From Amycolatopsis sacchari (GTDB lineage Bacteria > Actinomycetota > Actinomycetes > Mycobacteriales > Pseudonocardiaceae): a DNA stretch of 64,000 nucleotides. Below the pieces are notes generated by a model, which was given only the letters and a program-made list of their open reading frames with translations, made no database searches and had not been told where the DNA came from. The stretch covers positions 1-64,000 of the forward strand of contig NZ_FORP01000003.1 in assembly GCF_900114035.1 (NCBI RefSeq), given 5' to 3'. Position numbers and translations under genes: made by a program. Below are positions 35,042 to 42,553 of the stretch, one piece after another; position 1 is the stretch's first letter, and the number at the start of each line of letters is the position of its first letter.

Positions 35042-36082
35042 TCAACCCAAATCAGCCAGATCCAGCACGAACCGGTACCGCACATCCCCCCGAGCCAACC
35101 GCTCCAAGGCCTCCCCGACCCGCCCGGACGGCAGCACCTCGACGTCGGCAACCACCCCGCGCTCAGCGGCGAAAGCCAGCATCTCCGCCGTGCCCCGCCG
35201 CCCGCCGGTCCCGGACGAGGTCACCTTCTTCCGCCCGTAGACCAGCTTGATCAGCGGCGCGGGCTCCTGCAGCGGGTAGCCGAGCACGCTCAGCGTCCCG
35301 TCCAGCGTCAGGAGATCGACCAGCGGTGACAGCTCGTGCGGCCCGGGGATGGTGTCCAGCACCAGGTCGAACCGCCAAGCCGACTGGCGCAGCTGCGCTT
35401 CATCACTGGTGACCACCAGGTCGGTGGCGCCGAGCCGACGCGCGTCGTCGAGCTTGTCCGGGGTGCGGCTGAGCACGGTGACCTCGGCACCGAGCGCGGC
35501 GGCGAACTTCACGGCGAGGTGCCCGAGACCGCCCAGCCCGGCGACGGCGACCTTGCTGCCGGGCCCGACGCCGGCCGCACGCATGGCTTCCCAGGTCGTG
35601 ATCCCCGCGCACAGCAACGGCGCCGCGGCCGCCGGGTCGAGCCCGTCGGGCAGCCGGTAGGCGAACTTGTCGCGCAGCACGTACTCGCGGCTGTAGCCGC
35701 CCTTCGTCACCGTGCCGTCGATGCGGTCGGTGCCGCCGTAGGTGTTGACGCCGCCCTCCAGGCAGAAGTTCTCCTGCCCCGCCTGGCACATCGCGCACTT
35801 CCCGCAGGAGTCGACGATGGTCCCGACCGCGACGCGGTCCCCGACGGCGAAGTCCGTCACCGACGGGCCGACCTCGGTGACGGTGCCGGTGAACTCGTGC
35901 CCCGGGACCATCCCCTCGGTCGGCTTGCCGGTGAGGCCTTGGAGCGCGTGCAGGTCGCTGTGGCAGACCCCGCAGTAGTCGACGCGCACGGCTATGTCGT
36001 CGTCACGCAGGTCGCGACGCTCGAACGGGAGCCGCCGCAGTTCGGTGCCGCCGGCGCTCTGCCAGCCAGTGGTCGTTCGCAT
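35042..36082 (-). CDS. zinc-dependent NAD(P) alcohol dehydrogenase (YahK/CAD type)
   Basis: A 346-residue medium-chain dehydrogenase of the cinnamyl-alcohol/YahK group. Catalytic zinc ligands: GVCHSDLH, PGHEFTG and a third cysteine (LLCAGITTW); structural zinc: SCGKCAMCQAGQENFC; Rossmann motif: VAGLGGLGHLAVK. It probably reduces aldehydes with NADPH. ATG at 36082 was chosen over an upstream in-frame start because it yields the standard N-terminus. It is divergent from a TetR repressor, with two matching operators between them. Confidence 0.94.
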   Translation of the reverse strand: MRTTTGWQSAGGTELRRLPFERRDLRDDDIAVRVDYCGVCHSDLHALQGLTGKPTEGMVPGHEFTGTVTEVGPSVTDFAVGDRVAVGTIVDSCGKCAMCQAGQENFCLEGGVNTYGGTDRIDGTVTKGGYSREYVLRDKFAYRLPDGLDPAAAAPLLCAGITTWEAMRAAGVGPGSKVAVAGLGGLGHLAVKFAAALGAEVTVLSRTPDKLDDARRLGATDLVVTSDEAQLRQSAWRFDLVLDTIPGPHELSPLVDLLTLDGTLSVLGYPLQEPAPLIKLVYGRKKVTSSGTGGRRGTAEMLAFAAERGVVADVEVLPSGRVGEALERLARGDVRYRFVLDLADLG

Positions 36083-36096
36083 GGGAATCCTTCCAG

Positions 36097-36149
36097 ACAG
36101 ACTATTCGGTCTGTTTCCAGCGTACACGCAAACAGACTGGTTCGTCTGT
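36097..36149. promoter_or_regulatory. paired TetR operators
   Basis: Two copies of the palindrome ACAGAC-N6-GTCTGT, at 36097-36114 and 36132-36149, 35 bp apart, one near each of the divergent start codons. The second abuts TAGGGT (36150-36155), the -10 box of the TetR gene. Confidence 0.88.
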
Positions 36150-36162
36150 TAGGGTTGTTCCC

Positions 36163-36741
36163 GTGCCCGCACTGCCGACCACCCCGCGTGGCGCCGCGAC
36201 CAGCCGGCGCATCCTCGACGCCGCCGCGGTGGAGTTCGCGGAACGCGGCATCGCCGGCGCCAGGGTGGACCGCATCATCGCGGCGGCCCAGACCAACAAG
36301 GCGCAGCTCTACGGCTACTTCGGCAACAAGGACGGGTTGTTCGACGCGGTCGTCGCCGACCGGGCCGACCGGCTCGTCGACGCCGTCCGCTTCGACGCGA
36401 ACGACCTGCCCGGCTGGGCGGTGGCGATGTACGACGAGACCCTGCGCCACCCCGAACTGGTCCGGTTGATGACCTGGCTGCGGCTGGAGCGCCGTCCGAC
36501 CGGCAGGCTTTCCGACGGCGCGAACGACGAAGCCAAACTCTCGGCCATCGCGGCCGCCCAGGCGGCGGGTCGCGTCCGGCCCGGGGATCCGCTCGACCTG
36601 TTCACCATGGTCCTGGCGATGGCCTTCGCGTGGTCACCGGTCAGCGGGATGCACGCCGCCACGCCGGACGACCCGGCCGAGGACCACGAACGCCGTCGTC
36701 AGCTGCTCCGCGAGTGCGTCGAGCGCGCGGTGATGCTCTAA
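36163..36741 (+). CDS. TetR family transcriptional regulator
   Basis: A 192-residue TetR repressor. The HTH is ARVDRIIAAAQTNKAQLYGYFGNKDGLF (about residues 31-58), and the C-terminal half resembles the TetR_C domains of AefR/YcdC-like proteins (WAVAMYDETLRHPELVRLMTWLRLE). GTG at 36163 lies 7 nt after TAGGGT, so the transcript is probably leaderless. It should repress the divergent alcohol dehydrogenase and itself through the paired ACAGAC-N6-GTCTGT sites, with an aldehyde or alcohol as the plausible inducer (inference). Its end overlaps the convergent deoA by 4 bp. Confidence 0.92.
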   Translation: MPALPTTPRGAATSRRILDAAAVEFAERGIAGARVDRIIAAAQTNKAQLYGYFGNKDGLFDAVVADRADRLVDAVRFDANDLPGWAVAMYDETLRHPELVRLMTWLRLERRPTGRLSDGANDEAKLSAIAAAQAAGRVRPGDPLDLFTMVLAMAFAWSPVSGMHAATPDDPAEDHERRRQLLRECVERAVML

Positions 36742-38009
36742 GCGCGCACGGTCTCCAGCACCAAAGGCCGCTGAGACACGGGCCCGTCGCCGACGACGAC
36801 GGCCCCTTCCAGCGCCTCCAGAGCTCCCGCCACTGCCTCCGGCGTGTCGGTTCGCAGCTCCAGCAACGGTTCCCCCGCCGAGACCCGATCACCGGGTTTC
36901 GCTTGCAGGACAACGCCTGCCGCGTGCTGGACCGGGTCCTCGCGGCGTGCCCGTCCCGCGCCGAGGCGCCACGCCGCGACGCCCACGGCATAGGCGTCCA
37001 GCTGCTCCAGGATCCCGTCGCGTGGCGCGGGCACCACGTGCACGTGCTCGGCGACGGGCAACGGCGCCTCCGGGTCGCCGCCCTGGGCGCTGATCATGCG
37101 GCACCACGTCTCGTACGCCTCCCCGGACGCGAGCACCGCCGCCGGGTCCGCGTCGATGCCCGCCAGCGCCAGCATTTCCCGCGCCAGCGCGACCGTCAGC
37201 TCGACGACGTCCGCCGGTCCCCCGCCACGCAGCACCTCGACCGACTCCGCGACCTCCACGGCATTGCCCACGGCCCGGCCCAGCGGCACGGACATGTCGG
37301 TCAGCAGCGCCGTCGTCGCGACCCCGTGCGCGGTCCCGATCTCGACGAGCGTGCGCGCCAGCTCCCGCGCCTGCTCCGGGGTTTTCATGAACGCGCCCGA
37401 GCCGCACTTGACGTCCAGCACCAGCCCCGACGAGCCCTCGGCGATCTTCTTGCTCATGATCGAACTCGCGATGAGCGGGATGGACTCGACAGTGCCCGTG
37501 ACGTCCCGCAGCGCGTACAACTTCCGGTCGGCGGGCGCGAGCCCCTCGGTCGTCGCGCACACCACGGCGCCGACGTCGTTGAGCTGCCGCGTGATCTCGT
37601 CGGTGGACAGCGCCGCCCGCCAGCCGGGGATGGACTCCAGCTTGTCGAGCGTGCCGCCCGTGTGCCCGAGCCCGCGCCCGGACAGCTGCGGCACGGCGGC
37701 CCCGCACGCCGCGACGAGCGGGGCCAGCGGCAGGGTGATCTTGTCGCCGACCCCGCCCGTCGAATGCTTGTCCACGGTCGGCCGGTCCACGGCCAGCGAC
37801 AGGCGCTCCCCGGAGTCGATCATCGCGCCGGTCCACGTGGCGGTCTCGCGGGCGTCCATGCCCCGCAGGAAGATCGCCATCGCCAGCGCGGCCATCTGCT
37901 CCTCGGCCACGGCTCCGCGCGTGTAGGCGTCCACCACCCACGCGATCTGCTCGTCCGACAGCCGCCCACCGTCCCGCTTCGCGCGGATGACGTCGACCGC
38001 GGTGATCAC
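36738..38009 (-). CDS. deoA: thymidine phosphorylase
   Basis: Phosphorolyses thymidine and other pyrimidine deoxynucleosides to base and deoxyribose 1-phosphate. It is 423 residues; signature KHSTGGVGDK and the phosphate loop region CGSGAFMKT are intact, and the C-terminal domain (GILEQLDAYAVGVAAWRLGAGR, then GDRVSAGEPLLEL) is normal. GTG at 38009 overlaps the cdd stop by 4 nt (GTGA). It is the last gene of the bmpA-ABC-cdd-deoA unit. Together with DeoC elsewhere it feeds deoxyribose to central metabolism, while the released bases go to Upp. Confidence 0.96.
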   Translation of the reverse strand: MITAVDVIRAKRDGGRLSDEQIAWVVDAYTRGAVAEEQMAALAMAIFLRGMDARETATWTGAMIDSGERLSLAVDRPTVDKHSTGGVGDKITLPLAPLVAACGAAVPQLSGRGLGHTGGTLDKLESIPGWRAALSTDEITRQLNDVGAVVCATTEGLAPADRKLYALRDVTGTVESIPLIASSIMSKKIAEGSSGLVLDVKCGSGAFMKTPEQARELARTLVEIGTAHGVATTALLTDMSVPLGRAVGNAVEVAESVEVLRGGGPADVVELTVALAREMLALAGIDADPAAVLASGEAYETWCRMISAQGGDPEAPLPVAEHVHVVPAPRDGILEQLDAYAVGVAAWRLGAGRARREDPVQHAAGVVLQAKPGDRVSAGEPLLELRTDTPEAVAGALEALEGAVVVGDGPVSQRPLVLETVRA

Positions 38010-38395
38010 GGCAGGTCGTCCGGGCCGAAGGCGTCCGGCAGCACCGACGACATCGGCAGGATGCCCGACGGGGTGTCCACCAGGCACTCCGGTCCGCCGT
38101 GTTCGTACAGCAGCTGGCGGCAGCGGCCGCACGGCATCAGCAGGTCCCCGTCGCCGGAGCGGCAGGCGACCGCCACCAGGCGGCCGCCGCCGGACAGCCG
38201 CAGCTGCCCCACCATCGTGCACTCGGCGCACAGGCCGAGCCCGTAGGAGGCGTTCTCCACGTTGCAGCCCTGCACGACCCGCCCGTCGTCGGTCAGGCCC
38301 GCCACGCCCACCCGGAGCTTCGAGTAAGGCGCGTAAGCGCTTTCCGCCACCCGCACGGCTTCCGCCCGCAGCGCATCCCAGTCCACAGTGGACAC
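38006..38395 (-). CDS. cdd: cytidine deaminase
   Basis: A 129-residue zinc enzyme that turns cytidine and deoxycytidine into uridine forms. The active site is NVENASYGLGLCAECTMV (substrate Asn/Glu and the CAE zinc motif) with PCGRCRQLL supplying the other two zinc cysteines. GTG at 38395 starts 3 nt after the stop of the upstream permease gene, so it is part of the nucleoside ABC operon. The start region coincides with the palindrome GTCCACAGTGGAC (38381-38393), which encodes residues 2-5 (Ser-Thr-Val-Asp). Confidence 0.96.
   Translation of the reverse strand: MSTVDWDALRAEAVRVAESAYAPYSKLRVGVAGLTDDGRVVQGCNVENASYGLGLCAECTMVGQLRLSGGGRLVAVACRSGDGDLLMPCGRCRQLLYEHGGPECLVDTPSGILPMSSVLPDAFGPDDLP
38381..38393. 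repeat. GTCCACAGTGGAC palindrome, copy 3
   Basis: At the 5' end of cdd, reading TCC ACT GTG GAC on the coding strand in the same phase as copies at 10904 and 27464. Confidence 0.7.
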
Positions 38396-38398
38396 CCG

Positions 38399-39670
38399 TC
38401 AATCCCCTTCACCACGCCGGTACCGCGCCCCGTCGGCCTTCGGCGGCCGCAGCCGCTGCGAAGCCGCCGCCAGCACGATCAGCGTCACCACGTGCGCGGT
38501 GTACGGGATCAGGTCACCGGGCAGCGAGTCGTTCGACCAGTAGATCCAGTACAGGATCCCCGCGCCGACGACACCGAGCGCCGCCGCGATCCACTGCCGG
38601 CGGATCAGCTGCACCACCACGACCACGACCAGCAGCAGCACCGCGCCGTACAGCAGCGCCAGCACCGCCTTGCCACCACCGGCGAGCTGCAGACCGTCGG
38701 CGTACCCGAACAACGCGGCACCGCCGAGCAGGCCGCCCGGCCGCCAGTTGCCGAAGATCATCGCGGCCAGGCCGATGTAACCGCGGCCGTTGGTCTGGTT
38801 CTCCAGGTACCCGCCGCCGCCCTGCAGCAGCACCAGCGCCGCGCCGCCCATCCCGGCCAGCGCACCCGAGAACAGCACGCCCACGTACTTGTACGCGTAG
38901 ACGTTCACGCCCAGCGACTCCGCCGCGACCGGGTTCTCCCCGACCGAGCGCAGCCGCAGCCCGAACCGCGTCCGCCACAGCACCAGGTAGCTGACCGGCA
39001 CGAGCAGAATCGCGATGATCGTCAGCGGCGAAACCCCCGTGACGAGCCCGTCGACCAGCCCGGCCGCGTCGGAGATGCCGACACGCTGCTGGTTCTCCAG
39101 GTCACGCAGCCAGTCGGACAGGAACGTCGCCGAGTACGTGTCGAACACAGGCACGGTCGGCGACTGCCGCGGGTTTCCGGACAGGGGCTGGAAGATCAGC
39201 GTCGAGAGGTACTTCGCGATTCCCAGCCCGAGCAGGTTGATCGCCACACCGGAGACGATGTGGTTGACGTTGAACGTCACCGTCGCCACCGCGTGCAGCA
39301 GCCCGCCGAGCGCACCGAACACCATCGCCGCGAGCAGGCCCAGCCACGGGCCGCCGTGGTAGGCACCCCAGGCCGCGCCCCACGTGCCGAGGATCATCAT
39401 GCCCTCGAGCCCGATGTTGATCACGCCGGCGCGTTCCGCCCACAGCCCGCCGAGCGCGGCCAGCAGGATCGGCAGCGCGAGGCGCAGCGCGGTCTGCGCG
39501 GTGTTCGTCGAGGTCAGCGTGTTGACCCCGGTCAGGTACGAGGCCGTGGACAGCACCGCGATGATCCCGACCGCCCACAGCACGCCACGCGCCCAGCCGG
39601 GCACCCGCCGCCGCCTCGGCGGCACGGGCACGGTCGTCGCGTCGCCGGCCTGAGCCGTTCCGAGCGCCAT
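38399..39670 (-). CDS. nucleoside ABC transporter permease (YufQ type)
   Basis: A 423-residue integral membrane permease of the BmpA-linked nucleoside importer family. Conserved stretches include WAERAGVINIGLEGMM, IVSGVAINLLGLG and RSVGENPVAAESLG. About nine to eleven helices are predicted. It overlaps the preceding permease by 1 nt (TGATG). The C-terminus carries extra hydrophobic segments (LLYGAVLLLVVVVVVQLI and AHVVTLIVLAAASQ) beyond the usual permease length. It forms the channel with the second permease and the double ATPase. Confidence 0.94.
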   Translation of the reverse strand: MALGTAQAGDATTVPVPPRRRRVPGWARGVLWAVGIIAVLSTASYLTGVNTLTSTNTAQTALRLALPILLAALGGLWAERAGVINIGLEGMMILGTWGAAWGAYHGGPWLGLLAAMVFGALGGLLHAVATVTFNVNHIVSGVAINLLGLGIAKYLSTLIFQPLSGNPRQSPTVPVFDTYSATFLSDWLRDLENQQRVGISDAAGLVDGLVTGVSPLTIIAILLVPVSYLVLWRTRFGLRLRSVGENPVAAESLGVNVYAYKYVGVLFSGALAGMGGAALVLLQGGGGYLENQTNGRGYIGLAAMIFGNWRPGGLLGGAALFGYADGLQLAGGGKAVLALLYGAVLLLVVVVVVQLIRRQWIAAALGVVGAGILYWIYWSNDSLPGDLIPYTAHVVTLIVLAAASQRLRPPKADGARYRRGEGD

Positions 39671-40761
39671 CAGATCGCACCGCCTTCCGCGACCGAAGCC
39701 GGTTTCCCGCCCGAGAGCGCCCGGCCGACGCGGCGTTGCGCGGCGGCCAGGTCGGCCCGCTTCACGACCTCGTAGGCCACCACGACCGACAGCACGATCG
39801 CGCCCTGCATGATCGTCGCGATCTCCTTCGGCACGTTGACGGTCTCCAGCGAGACGGCGGACTTGTCCAGGAACGCCCACAGCAGGGCGCCGAGCGCGAT
39901 CCCGCCGGGGTGGTTGCGGCCCAGCAGCGCGACCGCGATGCCGGTGAAGCCGTAGCCCTGGGTGGAGGTGATGGCGTAGCTGAAGTCGCGGCCGAGCAGC
40001 TCCGGCATCGCGACGAGCCCCGCCACACCACCGGAGAGCAGCATCGCGATGAGCGTCATGCGCTTGGAGTTCACGCCGCCCGCGGCCGCCGCGGTCGGCG
40101 ATTCGCCGCTCGCGCGCAGTTCGAAGCCGAACCGCGTGCGGTTGAGCAGGAACCAGTAGCCCGCGCCGATCACCGCGACGATGATCACGAACCCGAACAG
40201 GCTCGCGTCGCCGAGCGGGATGCCCGGCACGCGGCCGGAGGGGTCGATGACCTGCGTGCGCAGGTTGTTTCCGGTCAGCACGCCGAACTGGTCGGGGTTG
40301 ATGAGGAACGCGACGATCCCGCCGACGACCGCGTTCAGCATGATCGTCGAGATGACCTCGGACACGCCGCGCGTCACCTTGAGGATCGCCGGGATCGCGG
40401 CGTAGACCACGCCAGCCACCACCGCGACGACGATGATCACGAGCGCGTGCAGCACCGGCGGCAGGTGGAGGGCGCCGCCGATGATCGCGGCCCACACCCC
40501 GGCGAACCGGTACTGGCCCTCGACCCCGATGTTGAACAGGTTCATCTGGAAGCCGATCGCGACCGCCAGCGCGGACAGGTAGTACACCGTCGCGAGGTTC
40601 ACCGTGTCCACCGCGGTGGTGCCCTGGCCGAGCTGCTTGAGCATCGTCCAGTACGCGCTCAGCGGGTCGGAGCCGGAGATCAGCAGCGCGACCGAGCAGA
40701 TGAGCAGTGAGAAGACGATCGCCAGCAGCGGCGGGAGAACCTTGGTACGCCAGGAAGTCAC
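39670..40761 (-). CDS. nucleoside ABC transporter permease (YufP type)
   Basis: A 363-residue partner permease. The family signature is FNIGVEGQYRFAGVWAA near residue 75-91, followed by SEVISTIMLNAV and ELRASGESPTAAAAGG. Eight to ten helices are predicted. GTG at 40761 overlaps the ATPase gene by 4 nt (GTGA), and GGAGG precedes it. It works with the YufQ-like permease, the ATPase and the BmpA-like lipoprotein to import nucleosides. Confidence 0.94.
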   Translation of the reverse strand: MTSWRTKVLPPLLAIVFSLLICSVALLISGSDPLSAYWTMLKQLGQGTTAVDTVNLATVYYLSALAVAIGFQMNLFNIGVEGQYRFAGVWAAIIGGALHLPPVLHALVIIVVAVVAGVVYAAIPAILKVTRGVSEVISTIMLNAVVGGIVAFLINPDQFGVLTGNNLRTQVIDPSGRVPGIPLGDASLFGFVIIVAVIGAGYWFLLNRTRFGFELRASGESPTAAAAGGVNSKRMTLIAMLLSGGVAGLVAMPELLGRDFSYAITSTQGYGFTGIAVALLGRNHPGGIALGALLWAFLDKSAVSLETVNVPKEIATIMQGAIVLSVVVAYEVVKRADLAAAQRRVGRALSGGKPASVAEGGAI

Positions 40762-42287
40762 GCCGCCTCCACCCCCGTCATCGCCGAGCCGAGTTCCTGC
40801 GGCGTCACCGTCGCCGGGTCGGCTTCGCTCACCAGCTTGCCGCGCAGCATGACGCGGATCGTGTCGGAGAGCCCGATCAGCTCGTCCAGGTCCGCGGAGA
40901 TCAGCAGCACCGCGAGCCCTTCGTGGCGCGCCACGCGGATCTGCTCCCAGATCAGCGCCTGCGCACCGACGTCCACACCCCGCGTGGGGTGCGACGCGAT
41001 GAGCAGCACGGGGTTGCCCGAAAGCTCCCGCCCCACGATGAGCTTCTGCTGGTTCCCACCAGACAACGCGGCGGCCGGCACGTCGATGCCCGGCGTGCGG
41101 ACGTCGTAGTCGGCGACGATGCGCCCGGTGTCCCGGCGCGCGCCCGCGATGTCGAGCAACTGTCCTTTCGAGACCGGTTTGCGCGTCTGGTACCCGAGGA
41201 TCCTGTTGGCCCACAACGGTTGCGTGAGCAGCAGGCCGTGCCGCGTGCGGTCCTCGGCGATGTAGCCGATCCCCGCCTCGCGCCGCGCCAGCGTGCCGAG
41301 CCTGGTCAGCTCACGTGCGGTGCCGTCGGCCTCGACGAGCTCGACGCGGCCGCGGCTCGCCTTCCGCATGCCCATGATGGTCTCGACCAGTTCGGTCTGG
41401 CCGTTGCCCTCGACACCGGCGATGCCGAGCACCTCGCCCGCGTGCACGGTGAACGAGACGTCGTCGAGGATCGCGCGGTCGCTGCCCTCGGCGTCGAGCC
41501 GGAGCCCGGTCACCCGCAGCACGGCCCGCTCGGTCACGGTGGACTCGCGGGTCTCGGGGCTGGGCAGCTCGGAACCGACCATCATCTCGGCCAGCTCACG
41601 CGTGCTGATCTGCTTCGGGTCCGCCGTGCCGACGGTGGTACCGCGGCGGATCACCGTGACCGTGTCGGCGATCGCGCGGACCTCGTCGAGCTTGTGGGAG
41701 ATGAAGATGAACGTGAAGCCCTGCTCGCGCATGGACCGCACGGTGTCGAACAGCGCCTCGACCTCCTGCGGCACCAGCACCGCGGTCGGCTCGTCGAGGA
41801 TGACGATCTTCGCGCCGCGGTACAGCACCTTGATGATCTCGACGCGCTGCCGGTCGGCGACGCCGAGCGTCTCGACGAGCGCGCCGAGCGGGGCGTTCAG
41901 GCCGGTCTGCTTGGCCAGCTCGGTCAGCCTGGCCTTCGCGCGGCGCCCGATGCCGTGCAGGTTTTCCGCGCCCAGCAGGACGTTCTCGCTCACCGTCAGG
42001 TTGTCGGCGAGCATGAAGTGCTGGTGCACCATGCCGATGCCGGCGCGGATGGCGTCCTGCGGGTTGCGCAGCCGCACCTCCTCGCCGTTGACGGCGATCG
42101 TGCCCTCGTCGGGCTGCTGCATCCCGTAGAGGATCTTCATGAGGGTGGACTTGCCCGCGCCGTTCTCGCCGCAGACGGCGTGCACCTCACCGGCGCGAAT
42201 CGTCAGGTTCACGTCCGAGTTGGCGACCACGCCGGGAAACCGCTTCGTGATTCCCCGCAGCTCCACCACCGGTGGTTGCTCAGTCAT
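40758..42287 (-). CDS. nucleoside ABC transporter ATP-binding protein (two ATPase domains)
   Basis: A 509-residue fused double ATPase of the sugar/nucleoside (MglA/YufO) type. Domain 1 has Walker A GENGAGKST, a signature LGVADRQRVEI (degenerate relative to LSVGQRQ) and Walker B IVILDEPTAVL. Domain 2 has a degenerate Walker A (GVEGNGQTEL, no Gly-Lys-Ser/Thr), an intact signature LSGGNQQKL and a Walker B variant with Ser-His in place of Asp-Glu (ASHPTRGVD). So only the first ATP site can be fully catalytic, as is usual for this family. It is separated from bmpA by a 266-bp gap containing a hairpin. Confidence 0.95.
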   Translation of the reverse strand: MTEQPPVVELRGITKRFPGVVANSDVNLTIRAGEVHAVCGENGAGKSTLMKILYGMQQPDEGTIAVNGEEVRLRNPQDAIRAGIGMVHQHFMLADNLTVSENVLLGAENLHGIGRRAKARLTELAKQTGLNAPLGALVETLGVADRQRVEIIKVLYRGAKIVILDEPTAVLVPQEVEALFDTVRSMREQGFTFIFISHKLDEVRAIADTVTVIRRGTTVGTADPKQISTRELAEMMVGSELPSPETRESTVTERAVLRVTGLRLDAEGSDRAILDDVSFTVHAGEVLGIAGVEGNGQTELVETIMGMRKASRGRVELVEADGTARELTRLGTLARREAGIGYIAEDRTRHGLLLTQPLWANRILGYQTRKPVSKGQLLDIAGARRDTGRIVADYDVRTPGIDVPAAALSGGNQQKLIVGRELSGNPVLLIASHPTRGVDVGAQALIWEQIRVARHEGLAVLLISADLDELIGLSDTIRVMLRGKLVSEADPATVTPQELGSAMTGVEAA

Positions 42288-42357
42288 GGTTGGGAGACTC
42301 CCCGAAAGGCGTAGAAGTGTTCTGAAGGGATTTGCTTGGCGGTGCGGGTGGCGGAAC

Positions 42358-42442
42358 CTGAGGTGGCCCCTCGCTCCGGGATCGCCTCCTCATGACCGCC
42401 AGGTCACCACGTCGGCGCTGTCCTCGCGAGGAGCCACCTCAG
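42358..42442. repeat. 17-bp inverted repeat with 51-nt loop
   Basis: CTGAGGTGGCCCCTCGC (42358-42374) pairs with GCGAGGAGCCACCTCAG (42426-42442) with a single G-U/mismatch. The structure lies between bmpA and the ATPase gene. It could be a small non-autonomous repeat element or an mRNA hairpin. I see no open reading frame inside it. Confidence 0.7.
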
Positions 42443-42504
42443 AACCCGCGGCGGTGCCGGTTGGCGGCCCACCGCAAGCGGCTCCGCCGCTTCAAAACAC
42501 CATT

Positions 42505-42537
42505 GGGGCTCGGGAGAGGGTCGCCCTCCCGAGCCCC
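42505..42537 (-). terminator. hairpin after bmpA (attenuator or terminator)
   Basis: A perfect 12-bp stem (GGGGCTCGGGAG / CTCCCGAGCCCC) with a 9-nt loop, 16 bp after the bmpA stop. On the minus strand it is followed by AATGGTGTTTTG. It probably terminates part of the transcripts so that the binding protein is made in excess over the transporter, a common arrangement for ABC importers. Confidence 0.8.
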
Positions 42538-42553
42538 GCACGCGAGGTGGTAA

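Noticed and set aside
38399-40495. Extended permease reading of about 700 residues
   Set aside because: The N-terminal part is the out-of-frame shadow of the second permease; ATG at 39670 with the TGATG overlap gives the proper start.
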